Shown here: positions 22,441 through 33,240 of the stretch, piece by piece
Layout: each line of letters begins with the position of its first letter
Position numbering within the stretch: the first letter of the stretch is position 1
Source: Mortierella sp. BCC40632
Lineage: Eukaryota > Mortierellomycota > Mortierellomycetes > Mortierellales > Mortierellaceae
DNA length: 64,000 nucleotides
Reading direction: 5' to 3'
Assembly: GCA_011634665.1 (NCBI GenBank)
Contig: WAEK01000013.1
Coordinates: forward strand, 728,501 to 792,500
Notes under the pieces: generated by a model
Told to the model about the DNA's origin: nothing
Seen by the model: only the letters and a program-made list of their open reading frames with translations
The model's database searches: none
Position numbers and translations under genes: made by a program

Positions 22441-23505
22441 TCAGGGCCAGTCCTGTACCTTTGTATGCATAGCTGGTCCGCGACCGAGACGCGTCGCACT
22501 TCGGGTCAATGCTGCTCCGCCTGTGCCCGGTCCCCACTCAGCCATCCTTGGGGCCACTGACGACACCGGCCTCGCTCGACGCGCCAATGCCATCGCTGCC
22601 ATGGCGCCGACTGCTGGGGCCGGCAACGAAGCAGCTGAGGGCTGCTTGAACAATGAGGTCACGCCCAGGGTGCTCTCTGGCTTAGGTTCGAGACCTGTAG
22701 AGAAACCCAGAGCCTGCACTCTCGCCCTGTGGGTCACACCTGTCATGGTGCAACTTCCGGGTAAGCCAAGATTGTTGCTTCTGTTCATACAGCTGTGGTT
22801 ACTCAGGTTGTTATTCGTGCTGTACATGTAGCTCTTATTGTTGGCGCTTTTGTTGACCAGACCACCTTTTCTTGCATCTCTGCCGATAGCCCTTCCGCCG
22901 ACCATTCGGCTACAATCCGGTTTACCCGCGACCATATCCAGCTCCCAAGCTCGCGACAAAGTACAAAAGCCAGTTCTGCCTACACTTGTGCTGCTTCCTC
23001 CATTACAGAATAGAGGTGCTGACCCGCAGGTCAAGCCTGCCCTTGTTCCCACGGTTCGTCGTTGCATGCTCATCCAAGTGGCTGATGGCGATGACAAGGA
23101 TAATGGTTGTAACGAACGTGGCGAGCCAAGGCTGAGGGGAGGAGTGGGCAACGCCCGTGGCATATGCCACAAAGGCAAATGGCCAGTCATGAGCATCGGC
23201 AGACAAAGAGGCTTCTCAAGCCCTTGTCGTTGTCGCAGCCGTCGTAGGACAGCTACTGCCTCGGGCATTTCTTGATTGGGCACTATGTATGCATATCCAT
23301 GGCCAGTCTTTTCAGCCAAGCTTTTCAAATAAAATCGCGTGTGAGACGATGTTGAGATGGGACGAGGCCTCACAGCTGTGGACCAGATCGGCGCAGTTGT
23401 GGACGCAAGGGCCAGCTGGGTGTTCCGCTGAGTGTTGGGCAAGAGCCGTCGGGCTCCGCTCAGAGCCTGGCTGGGCCAGCGATCGCGCGGGACCATTTTT
23501 CTCAC
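22441..23505 (-). CDS. Long ORF, unknown product
   Basis: 354 codons open on the minus strand, upstream of the acyl-CoA synthetase gene. Its N-terminal third is Arg/Ser/Thr-rich (possible organelle presequence). It contains KSLAEKTGHGYAYIVPNQ, an Asn/Ser-rich stretch (NKSYMYSTNNNLSNHS) and an Ala/Pro-rich C-terminus. Another minus frame at 23003-23206 encodes a hydrophobic stretch (WLATFVTTIILVIAI), so the true gene may be spliced between frames. A GGTAC donor at its 3' end would be in phase with exon 2 of the neighbour, but a 350-residue extension there is implausible. No family recognised; it may not be a gene. Confidence 0.3.
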   Translation of the reverse strand: MRKMVPRDRWPSQALSGARRLLPNTQRNTQLALASTTAPIWSTAVRPRPISTSSHTRFYLKSLAEKTGHGYAYIVPNQEMPEAVAVLRRLRQRQGLEKPLCLPMLMTGHLPLWHMPRALPTPPLSLGSPRSLQPLSLSSPSATWMSMQRRTVGTRAGLTCGSAPLFCNGGSSTSVGRTGFCTLSRAWELDMVAGKPDCSRMVGGRAIGRDARKGGLVNKSANNKSYMYSTNNNLSNHSCMNRSNNLGLPGSCTMTGVTHRARVQALGFSTGLEPKPESTLGVTSLFKQPSAASLPAPAVGAMAAMALARRARPVSSVAPRMAEWGPGTGGAALTRSATRLGRGPAMHTKVQDWP

Positions 23506-24234
23506 GCCCGTGGGTATGAATCAAGCTACAGAAGCTGAGAGAGACCAACAAATGGTGAGAGAAGTGGACTGTAGTAACTCAACGGCAATAAGAAGAAGAA
23601 GAAGAAGAAAAGGAAAAGAGAGAGAGAGAAGGAGAAAGAGAAGGAGAGAGAGATAGAGAGAGAGTAGGTGTATAAGCGTGAAAGAGAAAGAAAAAAAATG
23701 TCGTGTAGTGGTGCGGGTGCGAATGTGGAGAAGATTCGAAAGAGTTTGAAAAAAAAAAAAAGGAGCCACAAGACAAGACAGCGCGACTTTATCTGAGAAC
23801 AGAGACGACGGTTGTTGCGGGGAAGAGGGTGTCACTATCACCACTTGCAGCTCTATCGGGATTGGACGCTCGTTCCCCTTACCCCACCATATGGCCTGCC
23901 CTTCCTCAAGCATTCCTTGAAAGTTGACAGACCCAAACGTACTGGAAACTCAGCAGTTAGCCCGTCCTGTCCTACCAGCCAACGTGCTCGCGCTCGTCGC
24001 CTTCCTTCCTTTCTTTTTGTTGGACGCCATATATATATCGGGACAAATAAATAGCACATGGGAACAGGAGCGGAGCTTTGGACCTTGCATTCAACCCGCT
24101 ATAGTGCGGGCGAACTGGGTCCTGGAGCGACTGGGAGAATGCTTGTGGGTTTACGCTATAAAAAGGCCAAAGAAACGGGGAAAGCAGGATCTGCTCCCTT
24201 TTTTCTCCCTTTCCCACTACAAACCTTTCACAGG
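23506..24234. other. Intergenic and promoter region
   Basis: No supported gene. A/G-rich stretch at about 23590-23665 and a short poly(A) near 23749-23761. The right part holds the promoter of the first GNAT gene, with TATA-like boxes at about 24029-24037 and 24157-24164. Confidence 0.5.
24157..24164 (+). promoter_or_regulatory. TATA box of the first GNAT gene
   Basis: TATAAAAA, 70 bases before the ATG at 24235, matching TATA consensus and spacing. Confidence 0.45.
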
Positions 24235-25263
24235 ATGTTTGCGCGAGTCACTCCCCCATCCACTTCTCCTTCGGCAGTCGACACCCCTCGGTTCACCATC
24301 CAGCGATGCAACCAACAACAAGCCTATGAGTACTTTTATAAGGGATCCGTCGAGGAAGGCTGGAACCCAGGCGCCCAGGGTCACGATATCCGTGACGTCT
24401 TCTACAAAATTGACCCTGAAGGTTGGTTCTTTGGCAAGCTGTCAAGCTCTGGAGAACTGGACACGGTAGTTTCTATTGTTGCTGGTATCAGATATGGAGA
24501 GGACCAGGGTTGGATTGGATACTACCTTGCAGACCCTGCCCATCGCGGCAAGGGATATGGTCTCCAGGGTTTCCAAGAAGCACTCGAACATCTCAAGGGT
24601 AGACGCCAGATTGGTCTCGATGGCCTGATGGCCCAGGTCGAGAACTACAAAAAGTCGGGTTTCATTCACATCAACTGGGAGAACGAGCGCCGACGCGGAT
24701 GCATCGTCAATCTGGTAGAGCAGCAGGAGCGTCAGTTGGCACAACAGATCCGAGATTGGGAAAGTGAGCAGCCAGTTCGTCAATTCGTCAGGCTGGACAG
24801 GGTCTCGGTCGAGAAAATGGCGGCGCTGGAGGAGAGGTTTTCCGGTTTGAAAAGACCCCAGTTCCTGGCTGACTGGGCCAATTTTCACACAAAGAGAATG
24901 GATCAAGGTTGTTTTGGGGTTGCTGTCGTGGAGGGCGATGAGCTTGTCGGGTTTGGTTGCGTGCGCCAGTCCGAGACTGCGTATCGCGTTGGGCCTTTGT
25001 ATGCGACCAAGTCTGACGCTGCAAAGGAAATTCTTGTCAAGCTAGCGGTCGATGTAGTGGATGCCGACAAGAATGCTGGTCAAGGCGAGAGAGTGCCGCT
25101 GTATTTTGAAATGGATATGCCCAACTCGAACAAAGCGGCCGTCCAGATGTTAGACGGATATGGTTGGAAGAACATCGCATCGTCAGTGCGAATGTGGCGC
25201 GGTGAGGCGCCTAAGGTCAATGTCGATGGCGTGTTCGCAGTCGGCGCGCTTGAGGTCGCTTAA
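24235..25263 (+). CDS. GNAT-family N-acetyltransferase (paralogue 1)
   Basis: Intronless, 342 residues. The frame is open 59 codons further 5', but that part contains the TATA box, so I start at MFARVTPP. The N-terminal GNAT domain (about 20-190) shows beta-strand 4 (GWIGYYLADP) and the acetyl-CoA pyrophosphate loop RGKGYG (104-109). A second GNAT-like domain (about 200-340) has GFGCVRQSETAYRVGPLYA, typical of the Acetyltransf_18 type. The substrate cannot be inferred. It is a tandem paralogue of the next gene and shares the ratio of domains and most motifs. Confidence 0.85.
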   Translation: MFARVTPPSTSPSAVDTPRFTIQRCNQQQAYEYFYKGSVEEGWNPGAQGHDIRDVFYKIDPEGWFFGKLSSSGELDTVVSIVAGIRYGEDQGWIGYYLADPAHRGKGYGLQGFQEALEHLKGRRQIGLDGLMAQVENYKKSGFIHINWENERRRGCIVNLVEQQERQLAQQIRDWESEQPVRQFVRLDRVSVEKMAALEERFSGLKRPQFLADWANFHTKRMDQGCFGVAVVEGDELVGFGCVRQSETAYRVGPLYATKSDAAKEILVKLAVDVVDADKNAGQGERVPLYFEMDMPNSNKAAVQMLDGYGWKNIASSVRMWRGEAPKVNVDGVFAVGALEVA

Positions 25264-25703
25264 TGGCTCTGGAATTGAAGTATTGTCCTGTCCTTGAGAA
25301 AAAAATAGGTACATTTATACATTTCCAAGAAAAGAAAAGAAAAAAAAAGTTAACACACACAGCACACACGTAGAAACACTCAAGAATAAAGAAGCAAAGA
25401 GAACAGAAAACGCGGCGCATTGTTGAATGTCGTTGTCTCTAAAAAGACAGCGCCGCTCATGCTGGACAGAGAGCATCGTAAGCAGGGCCAGCTGAGCTTG
25501 CATTGGCTGCGCTGTAACGTAAATCCTGCACCGCCCCTCAGTGCTCTTTCCGGATATAAAGAGAGCACAGACTGTCTTTTCCCGGTTTGTTCTCCTCATT
25601 CCTCATTCGCCTCTCCGCTTTCCTTCCTCGTCCCTAAATTCGTCCGCAAAAGACACTTGTACTCAAACACCTTTCCCAAAAGCTCCACATTTCACTTGTA
25701 ACA
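25264..25703. other. Spacer between the tandem GNAT genes
   Basis: 440 bp holding the promoter of the second GNAT gene, with an inverted CCAAT (ATTGG) at about 25502 and a TATA box at 25555. No gene. Confidence 0.5.
25555..25562 (+). promoter_or_regulatory. TATA box of the second GNAT gene
   Basis: TATAAAGA, about 140 bases before the ATG at 25704, 50 bases downstream of ATTGG. Confidence 0.4.
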
Positions 25704-26834
25704 ATGACTGTGCAGTCGCCAACTACCCAAGATTCCACCGTCGTCGCAAAGGCCACTCCTCGGTTCTACATCCAGCGATGCTCTCGCGAGGAGGCCTTCA
25801 AGCACTTTTTTGGTCTCTCTATGAGGATCAACTGGAACCCTGCTGCGCTCGGCGAAGACATTCGCGATGTTTACTACAATATCGATCCACAAGGCTTCTT
25901 TGTCGGCAAGATCAGCACAACAGACTTTGTCACCACAACCACGCCACCTTCAACCTATCTTGACGAAACCTACCAAGGCTCACCAGATGACCGTGTTGTG
26001 TGCATGATTGGCAGTGTTCGTTACAATGCAGATCAGGGTTGGATCGGTTACTATGTAGTCGACCCAGACTTTCGAGGTCAAGGCTATGGCGTCAAAATCT
26101 TTAATGTTGCGCTCGACCACCTTGCCCAGACACGATCTGTTGGTCTGTACGGTGTCCTGCCCCAAGTCGAGAACTACCGCAGATCGGGCTTCACGCTCTT
26201 TAGTTGGACGGCGATCCGTCACCTGGGTTCCGCCATAGATCTGATTGAGAACAAGGAACGTGATCTTGCTCAGCAGATTCGAGGTCAATTGAAGCAAAAG
26301 ACAGATGGACCTTGGAGAAGTCTGTTGGATCAAGACGTTGATCTCCAGGAGCTGATTGCCATTGACTACAAGGCTACAGGACTTGTCCGGCCTGGATATA
26401 TCCAAGATTGGGTCCGCTTCCATTCAGAACGATCTGATATTGGATGCTACGCCGTTGCCCTTGTCTCCAAAGAGGCTAGCAGCGAGGCGTCTTCGCCTCA
26501 GAAACCAAAGATCCTTGGTTATGCCTGTGTTCGTCGAGGGGAGCAGGCTTACCGTGTCGGTCCTCTCTATGCGGTTTCGAGCGATGCCGCGAGACGGATC
26601 CTTGTCCATCTCGCCATCCAAATCGTAGACGGGCACGAAAAGTTTGCTCCAGAGCGCCAATATGTCCCCTTGGAAATAGACATTGATGTACCAGAGTCGA
26701 ACCAGGATGCCATCTCTCTGGTGAGGGGATACGATTGGGTACAAAGGTCTGTCACCCGGAGGATGTGGAGAGGTCCCATGCCAGAGGCGGATTCTTCAAA
26801 CATCTATGGTGTTACGACTATGGTGGTTGGATAG
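25704..26834 (+). CDS. GNAT-family N-acetyltransferase (paralogue 2)
   Basis: Intronless, 376 residues, starting MTVQSPTTQD after an AAC context. It aligns over its whole length with the preceding gene: PRFYIQRCSREEAF against PRFTIQRCNQQQAY, DQGWIGYYVVDP against DQGWIGYYLADP, the acetyl-CoA loop RGQGYG (124-129), and YACVRRGEQAYRVGPLYAV in the second domain. It has an insertion of roughly 20 residues (about 72-96) and a Ser-rich loop (KEASSEASSPQKP) absent from paralogue 1. Tandem duplication followed by clear divergence; same strand, separate promoter. Confidence 0.85.
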   Translation: MTVQSPTTQDSTVVAKATPRFYIQRCSREEAFKHFFGLSMRINWNPAALGEDIRDVYYNIDPQGFFVGKISTTDFVTTTTPPSTYLDETYQGSPDDRVVCMIGSVRYNADQGWIGYYVVDPDFRGQGYGVKIFNVALDHLAQTRSVGLYGVLPQVENYRRSGFTLFSWTAIRHLGSAIDLIENKERDLAQQIRGQLKQKTDGPWRSLLDQDVDLQELIAIDYKATGLVRPGYIQDWVRFHSERSDIGCYAVALVSKEASSEASSPQKPKILGYACVRRGEQAYRVGPLYAVSSDAARRILVHLAIQIVDGHEKFAPERQYVPLEIDIDVPESNQDAISLVRGYDWVQRSVTRRMWRGPMPEADSSNIYGVTTMVVG

Positions 26835-27229
26835 AGCGCATACTTGTTTTCTTTTTCTTTTTCTTTTCTTTTCTTTTCTTTTCTTTTCTTTTTTTTTCAT
26901 GTTCAATAAATTATTATTATTTTTTCAAAATACCATTCAGCAAAACCTGATATGCAGGGCAAGAGTATTACAATGCTTTAATGTTACTCTGGGTCAAAGT
27001 ACAAGAAAAGTGAAAGAGAGAAAAAAAAAACAGGGCCAAGGTAATATGCAGGATGATGAAAATAGAGAGATAGAAAATAATACACGAAAAGGAAAGCATT
27101 TTTAGAAGCACTCAATCAAACTATCACTGAAGGAAGAACCGAGGACAGACTAGCCAAAAGAAGGACATGGTTCCATCTTTACAGAGTTCCTAAAAGTGAG
27201 ACGTCCATTGATCCAATGTTTCCTCTTTT
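26835..27229. other. 3' intergenic region (convergent genes)
   Basis: No gene. T-rich CTTTT repeats at about 26849-26896 follow the GNAT stop; an AATAAA occurs at 26905. Confidence 0.5.
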
Positions 27230-29181
27230 TTACTTGGAGCGGACATACTTGCCGACAACCAAGGCGTGATCTCTCTCGAAGGGCTCCAAGGTCAACTGCT
27301 CCTGGGGCTTGATGCGCTGTTCCTGAAGCTTGGGAATCTCTCCTGCAAAGACGGTGGCAGCATCGACGGTCGAGTCAATGCAGTTAGCCTTGATCGAGAT
27401 GACGACATATCCGTTGTTCTTCAAGAAGTAGTGAGCGTTGATACCGACAATACGGGACTGATCGGGCTGGGCAACATCAGCAAAGATGACATCGACCATT
27501 CCGACCAACATGCGGTACTTGTGGGGGTGACGGGCATCCTCAATGATGGGGATGACGTTGGTGCGCTTCTTGGCCATGTTGATAAGATCACGTCCGGGAC
27601 GGTGAGAGAACTCGACGGCGTAGACGAGACCCTCGGGTCCGACAATGTCGGCAACGTGGGAGACGGTCGTTCCGGAGGCACCTCCGAGGTAGAGGACCTT
27701 CTTGCCGGGAGCAATGTGGATGTTGTCAACACCTCCGAGAATACCGGCGGCAACCTTGGAACGGAAAGGGTTCCAGACACGGTACTCAACCTTGGCACCA
27801 TCAGCACCCTCGATGGCAATGCGCTTCTCACCATAGACGGACTCGCCAGGGACAAGGTTCTTGGTCAAAAGGTAGTCCTCCTTGCCGTGGGCGACGAAGA
27901 TACCCTCGTGTCTGTGGGGCTCAACAGTGACCTTGGCACCTCCCTTGGCACCGCCACGGGCACCACCGCGACCGCCACGGGCGCCACCACGGGCACCACC
28001 ACGGCCACCGGGACCACCGCGCTTGGCAACGCCTAAAGTTTGTGAAGAGACGAGGCAACCAAGACCGATCGGATTGGAATTGGAGGAAAGAGAGAAAAAA
28101 GTGTTTAGAAACATTGCTTAACCAGTGCGCGATCCAATCTCGGACCTCAGTTCAGCTAGAGAGCCATCAAAGAGCGAAGAATAGGGCCTAGTCGTATCCG
28201 GGGTGTAACAAAGATCGATTGAAATCATCATGACCTTCCAACGATCAAGTCAAGTGAAGTCATCCAATGAAGCCGACATCCTGTGAAAGGACTTTTTACT
28301 CAGCTCAAAGGAGCACCAGCACTTTTTCTTGTTCCCCCCTCAGCAAAAAGAAGCCATCCGCACTCATCCACGGCACAATAGGCAGAACAAGAGATCCAAG
28401 GCTGGATCGCGCTTTCACTTGTAATCAGAATTATGAGCAAAGATTCAGAGCAAAGGGTTGTCCAGTTTCCGTAGAGAACGAAAAACTGCCCTCTGAAGAG
28501 AGACCTCTTTCATATTCTGGGAAGGCATAAAGGAACACCTTTTTTTTGCCAATGACTTGACGAGCATCATATCAGCAACTCTTTTAAAAAAGAAAAAGAA
28601 TGCCTCAGCTGCGTCGAGAGCCATGGTATAAGTGGGTTGGTGTCCTTGGGCGCACTTCGACCAGAGATGGTTTCTGATTTAGATCATCAAGCGATTGTTG
28701 AAAGAATAGACTTACCACCACCACGGCCACCTCCGAAACCGCCACGGCCGCCACCACGTCCACCGCCACGGCCGCCACGGTCTCCACCGAAACCGCCACG
28801 TCCGCCACCACGGCCACCACGACCTCCACGATCAGCTAAAAAGATGGAGGGAAAAAAAAAATCGATCTTGAGGTTAGTGATCAGATCAATTACATGCTGG
28901 GGAATAGGGTGGAGTCGACATAATGTCTTGAAAGCACCCCATGAACTGAAGGCAGCACTTGGTGAAGTGATCCAGAAGACAAAGAAGAGATGAAGAGAGG
29001 CTGTGATCTGCTGATTGGGCGAGGTGAAGTGACTGATTGAAGTCCATGTGATCCAGCTCGAGTCCAAGTGGTTCGTCTGGGACTCGATTAGGAGTCAGGC
29101 AGAAGGTTCATGAGAAGGAGCACTCAGGAGGAGGAGGATGAAGGGGAGGACAATAGGAGTGCAATACATACCGAAACCCAT
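27230..29181 (-). CDS. NOP1: Fibrillarin, snoRNP rRNA 2'-O-methyltransferase
   Basis: Exons 29181..29172 (only ATGGGTTTCG), 28835..28716 and 28032..27230, in phase, giving 310 residues. The product is the methyltransferase of box C/D snoRNPs in the nucleolus. The N-terminal GAR domain (RGG/GGF repeats, residues 5-75) spans exons 2 and 3. The Rossmann methyltransferase domain follows: [20 protein letters not shown] (SAM loop), [25 protein letters not shown] and [11 protein letters not shown], with the catalytic Lys-Asp-Lys-His set apparent. Length matches the family. Introns of 336 and 683 bp are long for this window. The gene is divergent to the adenylyl cyclase. Confidence 0.95.
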
Positions 29182-29319
29182 TGTTATATGTAGTTGTAAA
29201 AAAGAGGATGAAGAAGGGAGGAGATTGTGTTCTGTTGAAGGAACAGGAAGGTCGTAGGTTGGGAGGAAGAGAGAAAGAGAAGGAGGAAGTTTGATTGCTG
29301 TTTCCTGTGCCACCTTTTT

Positions 29320-29352
<33 letters not shown>

Positions 29353-30084
29353 CTGTTTGGGTTGGATTCTACGTATATCACGTACATGAAATAGACAGTC
29401 CTGATTTTTTTTTTTTTTTTTTTCTGTTGCTCTATCATTTTTACTATGGCTTTTGTTTTTGTCTTGGCTCCCTATTGTTCCTGGGTTCCTCTCAATGGTG
29501 GCCAGGGTCTCAAGGAACAAACACCCTGTCCCCCTCCCCCCTACTAGTCAGCACCATTTCATTGCGCAGCTCACAGGCAATGGTGTACCTCGATAGAGCA
29601 GCTGAATCCTGAAAAAAGAAAACCTACGTTTCAAGGCAAAAGATGACTCGAGAAAGTGAACACCTCCCTGACCATGTAGCCACTGAGGTGCAAGGCAGGG
29701 TGAGTGACCCCTCCCCCCCATGGTTAATGGTTGGAACTCGAGGAGGTAGCTTTGGCTATCTTTGCACAAATGTACATCCCAATCGCGAAAGAAGGACCAC
29801 ACCCGAAATAACCAATAGCAGGATCAACCCAACATGACAAAGCGTGTTACATCTCAGGTCGCATTCGCTGGAAAAAATGGACCCAGGCGTGGAGAACGAG
29901 GGTCCATTGTCGAATGCCTTCCCCTCTCCTTCTTCCTCGTTAACCCCCAAGGCCTGCGGTTCATCTGATTCGCCTTTTCCTTCCTCCTTGGTCTCCTCAA
30001 AACAGCGTGGAGTCGGAGGTTGTTGGTGCCTTGCACTCTCGGCAGGTGAATGGTATCAAAAAGGTCTTCACTGCGTTGGCCAGG

Positions 30085-30128
<44 letters not shown>

Positions 30129-30981
30129 TAGCGGCGTTCAAGCTCCATTGCAGTTACTGCAGTTACATGTTTCGGGGGGGCTCCTTTTGGACACAATCCT
30201 GGATGCTAGGTAGAGAAGGTAAGGAAGGACCAGAAATGAAAGAATGCACCAAACAAGGGCGAAAGAGAGAGAGAAAGAGAGGCAGCTCCGTTCATTTTTT
30301 TTTTTTTCTCGGAAGGGATGAACGGATGCAAGACTAGGATCTGGTCCCGAACGGCTCTCTCTGCTCTGTGCTGCAGAGTAAGAGGGAGAGAGAAAGAGAA
30401 AGAGAGAAAGAGAGAAAGAAAAAAAAAGAGAGAGCAGTAGCTCCCCTATCCTCCCCTTTGGTGCCCATGACCCAAGAGTCCAGGTTGGCGACGCGCCACC
30501 CTCGTTGCAGCTGCCCTTGCTCTGCGTGCCGGCGCTATTCTTGGCCAAGTCAGTTCAGGCGGCAAAGGGTTTCTGCATCCCGTGTCCATGTGTCCAAGAG
30601 GGAGGAGGGAAATGACATCCAAACTCACCGCTTGACCTACTTCTTCTACTCTCCTACAACTTCTACTGCCAGAGTCATCTTCAGCCCTGCACTGCCGATG
30701 GGCCACGCATTCCTCGCGTTTGCTTTTCTCAGGCCCCGCCCCTTCCGTCCCCAAAAACCAGTATCGCAAACGATCCCTTCTATCTGGTCGAGCGAGCGGC
30801 TGTCTGGTCTCCCCCAGACCACACAGCTTACCAACATGCCAGCCAGTCAGCCAACCAGCGTCCAATGGCTCGTGTCTCGAGTCCCGTGTCCAGATGGGTG
30901 CTCTCTGCTCAAGGGCCACCTCTTGGCCCCGCCTCCTTTCTCTCTTACTCTTACTCTCTCTCACTCTCACACACACTCTCT

Positions 30982-31015
<34 letters not shown>

Positions 31016-32091
31016 CTCTCTTTCTTTTCTCTCTTTCTTTCTCTTTCTCTCTTTTCGTTTCATTTCGCTGTGTCCTTCTTTCGCTCACTCCTCCTCACTT
31101 GCTATCCGCTCCGTCAGTTGCTGGTTATTACTCCGTCTTCACGCGTCCCTCGCTCTTTCCGCGCTCTCGCCCGCAGCGCTGTTGACGACCTGCCTCCTTG
31201 CTCCTTGACTTCTCTCACTTCTGTTCGACAAAGGCCATTGTTATTTCTTAGCCACAGCTTTTGCCTGACCTACACTCCATCTCCACCACCGTCTCCTCCT
31301 CTCCATCTCCATCTTTCTCGTCCTTTTCGTCTCCAGACACCAAACCGGCGTGCACAGCACTCTGCCCCAGTGCCCCAGCTACCCCTTTGCCCACTTCTGC
31401 CCCGTCCCGCACTCTCCTTGTCTTTGCTTCCCTTCTCTCCTCTTCCTTTCTTCTTCCTCACCTGCCCACCTACTCATTCACTTATTCACTCTCACACGCT
31501 CTCCCTCCCAACTTGCGGCCCTGCAATCCGACGACCTGACAAGAAGCCGGAAACATACCCTTCCAGTCTCTCTCTCTCTCTCTCTGCCCAGCAAAAAGAT
31601 AAAAAGAGAAAGAGGGAAGAGTGCGACTTTTGGCGGATATTGCCCTTCATACGAACACACGAACATCCATTCCATCCAATACTTGGTGCAGGATCAGTCC
31701 ATTGGCATTGAGAGAGAAGAAAGAAAGAGTCGTAACGGTTGGCCGATCCCTTTGGCTTGGCGTGGTTCTTTCTCTCTTTATATTGCTTTCTTTTTTTTTT
31801 TTTTTTTTTTTTTTTTATATACCTTCATCCTTTTTGAACTCAACCCGCGGACTCGCGGTCCATGCCTCTGTCACGTCGCCTTGGAGACCCTGCAGCATCC
31901 TTTATTCTTTTAAACTACCGCACTGACCAACGCCGCCCTTTCACCAGCAGCAGAAGCAACACCACCACCACCACCACCACCACCATCAGCAGCAGCAGCA
32001 GCAGTAGCACCACCACCACTTTCACCGCCTCCGCAACCGCTCACCGACTCCGCCCTCGTTCCCTCTCTCCCCCGCGCATATCCGGTCCACC
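29182..32091. other. Divergent intergenic region with long CT-rich 5' leader
   Basis: 2.9 kb between fibrillarin (-) and the cyclase (+). No supported gene. T tract at 29332-29352, poly(A) at 30085-30126, T tract at 30985-31015, then a CT-rich stretch to about 31600 and CAC/CAG repeats at about 31942-32010, probably transcribed leader of the cyclase. Long Leu/Ser/Pro ORFs here (e.g. 30368-31711) reflect CT richness. Confidence 0.5.
30085..30126. repeat. Poly(A) tract
   Basis: 42 consecutive A, the longest of many A/T homopolymers in the window. Confidence 0.95.
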
Positions 32092-32530
32092 ATGGCGGAC
32101 AAGGAGGACGCGCCGATGATCAACATCGCGCCATACATGTCAAAGCAAGTGATGCTCCTTGCATGCTACCCTATTATGATGTTGCTGGCACTGGCTCTCA
32201 TTCTCTCATTCGAATGCATTGCCATTGGTCTAGCAACCTTACTGAACAGTTCCTGGCTGCATTCTCTCTTTCTCTCATTTCCTCAACCGTTACTGTTATC
32301 CCCTTGACTCTCCCAACTTTTTTTTAGATTCGTCCGGAGTCTACATGCAGAAGAAGATCGGAATCTGGACATGCCATACAAATTCACTCAGTTTGGCGCC
32401 GTCCTCATGGTTGACCTTGTAGGATTCAGTCAGGTAGATGAGCGGAGCAGGCAAGGATACGCGAGTCGGGTCTACTGGAAGGCTAGCACCTGGTGCACAG
32501 TTGCACATGCTATGGACAAGAGGGAGAGGG

Positions 32531-32605
<75 letters not shown>

Positions 32606-33204
32606 ATTTGGGCGAGAGAGAGAGAAAGAGAAAGAGAAAGAATGAAAGAAAAATCCATGGCATGGTATGCAATTAACAGGAGAGAGATTGAGAGGGATTG
32701 AGAGATAGGTTGGGAGAGGTCGAAAGAGAGAAGAGAGAGGTCGAAAGAGAGAGAGAGAGAGAGAGGATGCAGTGGCGAAATGGGGCGCCTTCCTGGTGCC
32801 TCCCTTTTCTCACTCTCTCATTATCACTGTCTCACCCCCCCTCTGACTGACCGCTCTACCTATCGCCACTTCTCCCGCCTATCCATCCAACCATGCAAAA
32901 AGACTCTGACTCCTTCTTTTCAATTCTCTTTTTCAACAGATTACAACCATGGCCTCTTCCAAGGGTGATGTCGGTGCAGAGCGGCTGTCAGCCAAGGTTG
33001 GCGAGTTCTTTGATCATGCCATCCGTATTATCGAGTACCATGGTGGCGATGTGGTTAAGGTACGTCGTGCATTTCCCGCTCAACTCCTGGCTAATGCACC
33101 AAATTTGCCTTTTGCCTTTCTCCTCGCTCCTAGTCCAAGGCCTTTTTCTTTCCTTCCTTGTCACACACAGACATACACATTCACACACCGACAGGCTCTT
33201 TCTT

Positions 33205-33240
<36 letters not shown>

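Noticed and set aside
22250..23505. Fusion of the 354-codon ORF to the acyl-CoA synthetase
   Set aside because: A donor in phase exists, but ACSS3 proteins lack such an extension, and a plausible separate start with presequence is present at 22215.
30368..31711. 447-codon plus-strand ORF
   Set aside because: Lies in CT-rich leader DNA; product is Leu/Ser/Pro/Phe low complexity with no domain, and comparable ORFs exist in other frames.
32438..32701. Arg/Glu-repeat ORFs
   Set aside because: Translation of the (GA)n tract in a cyclase intron.
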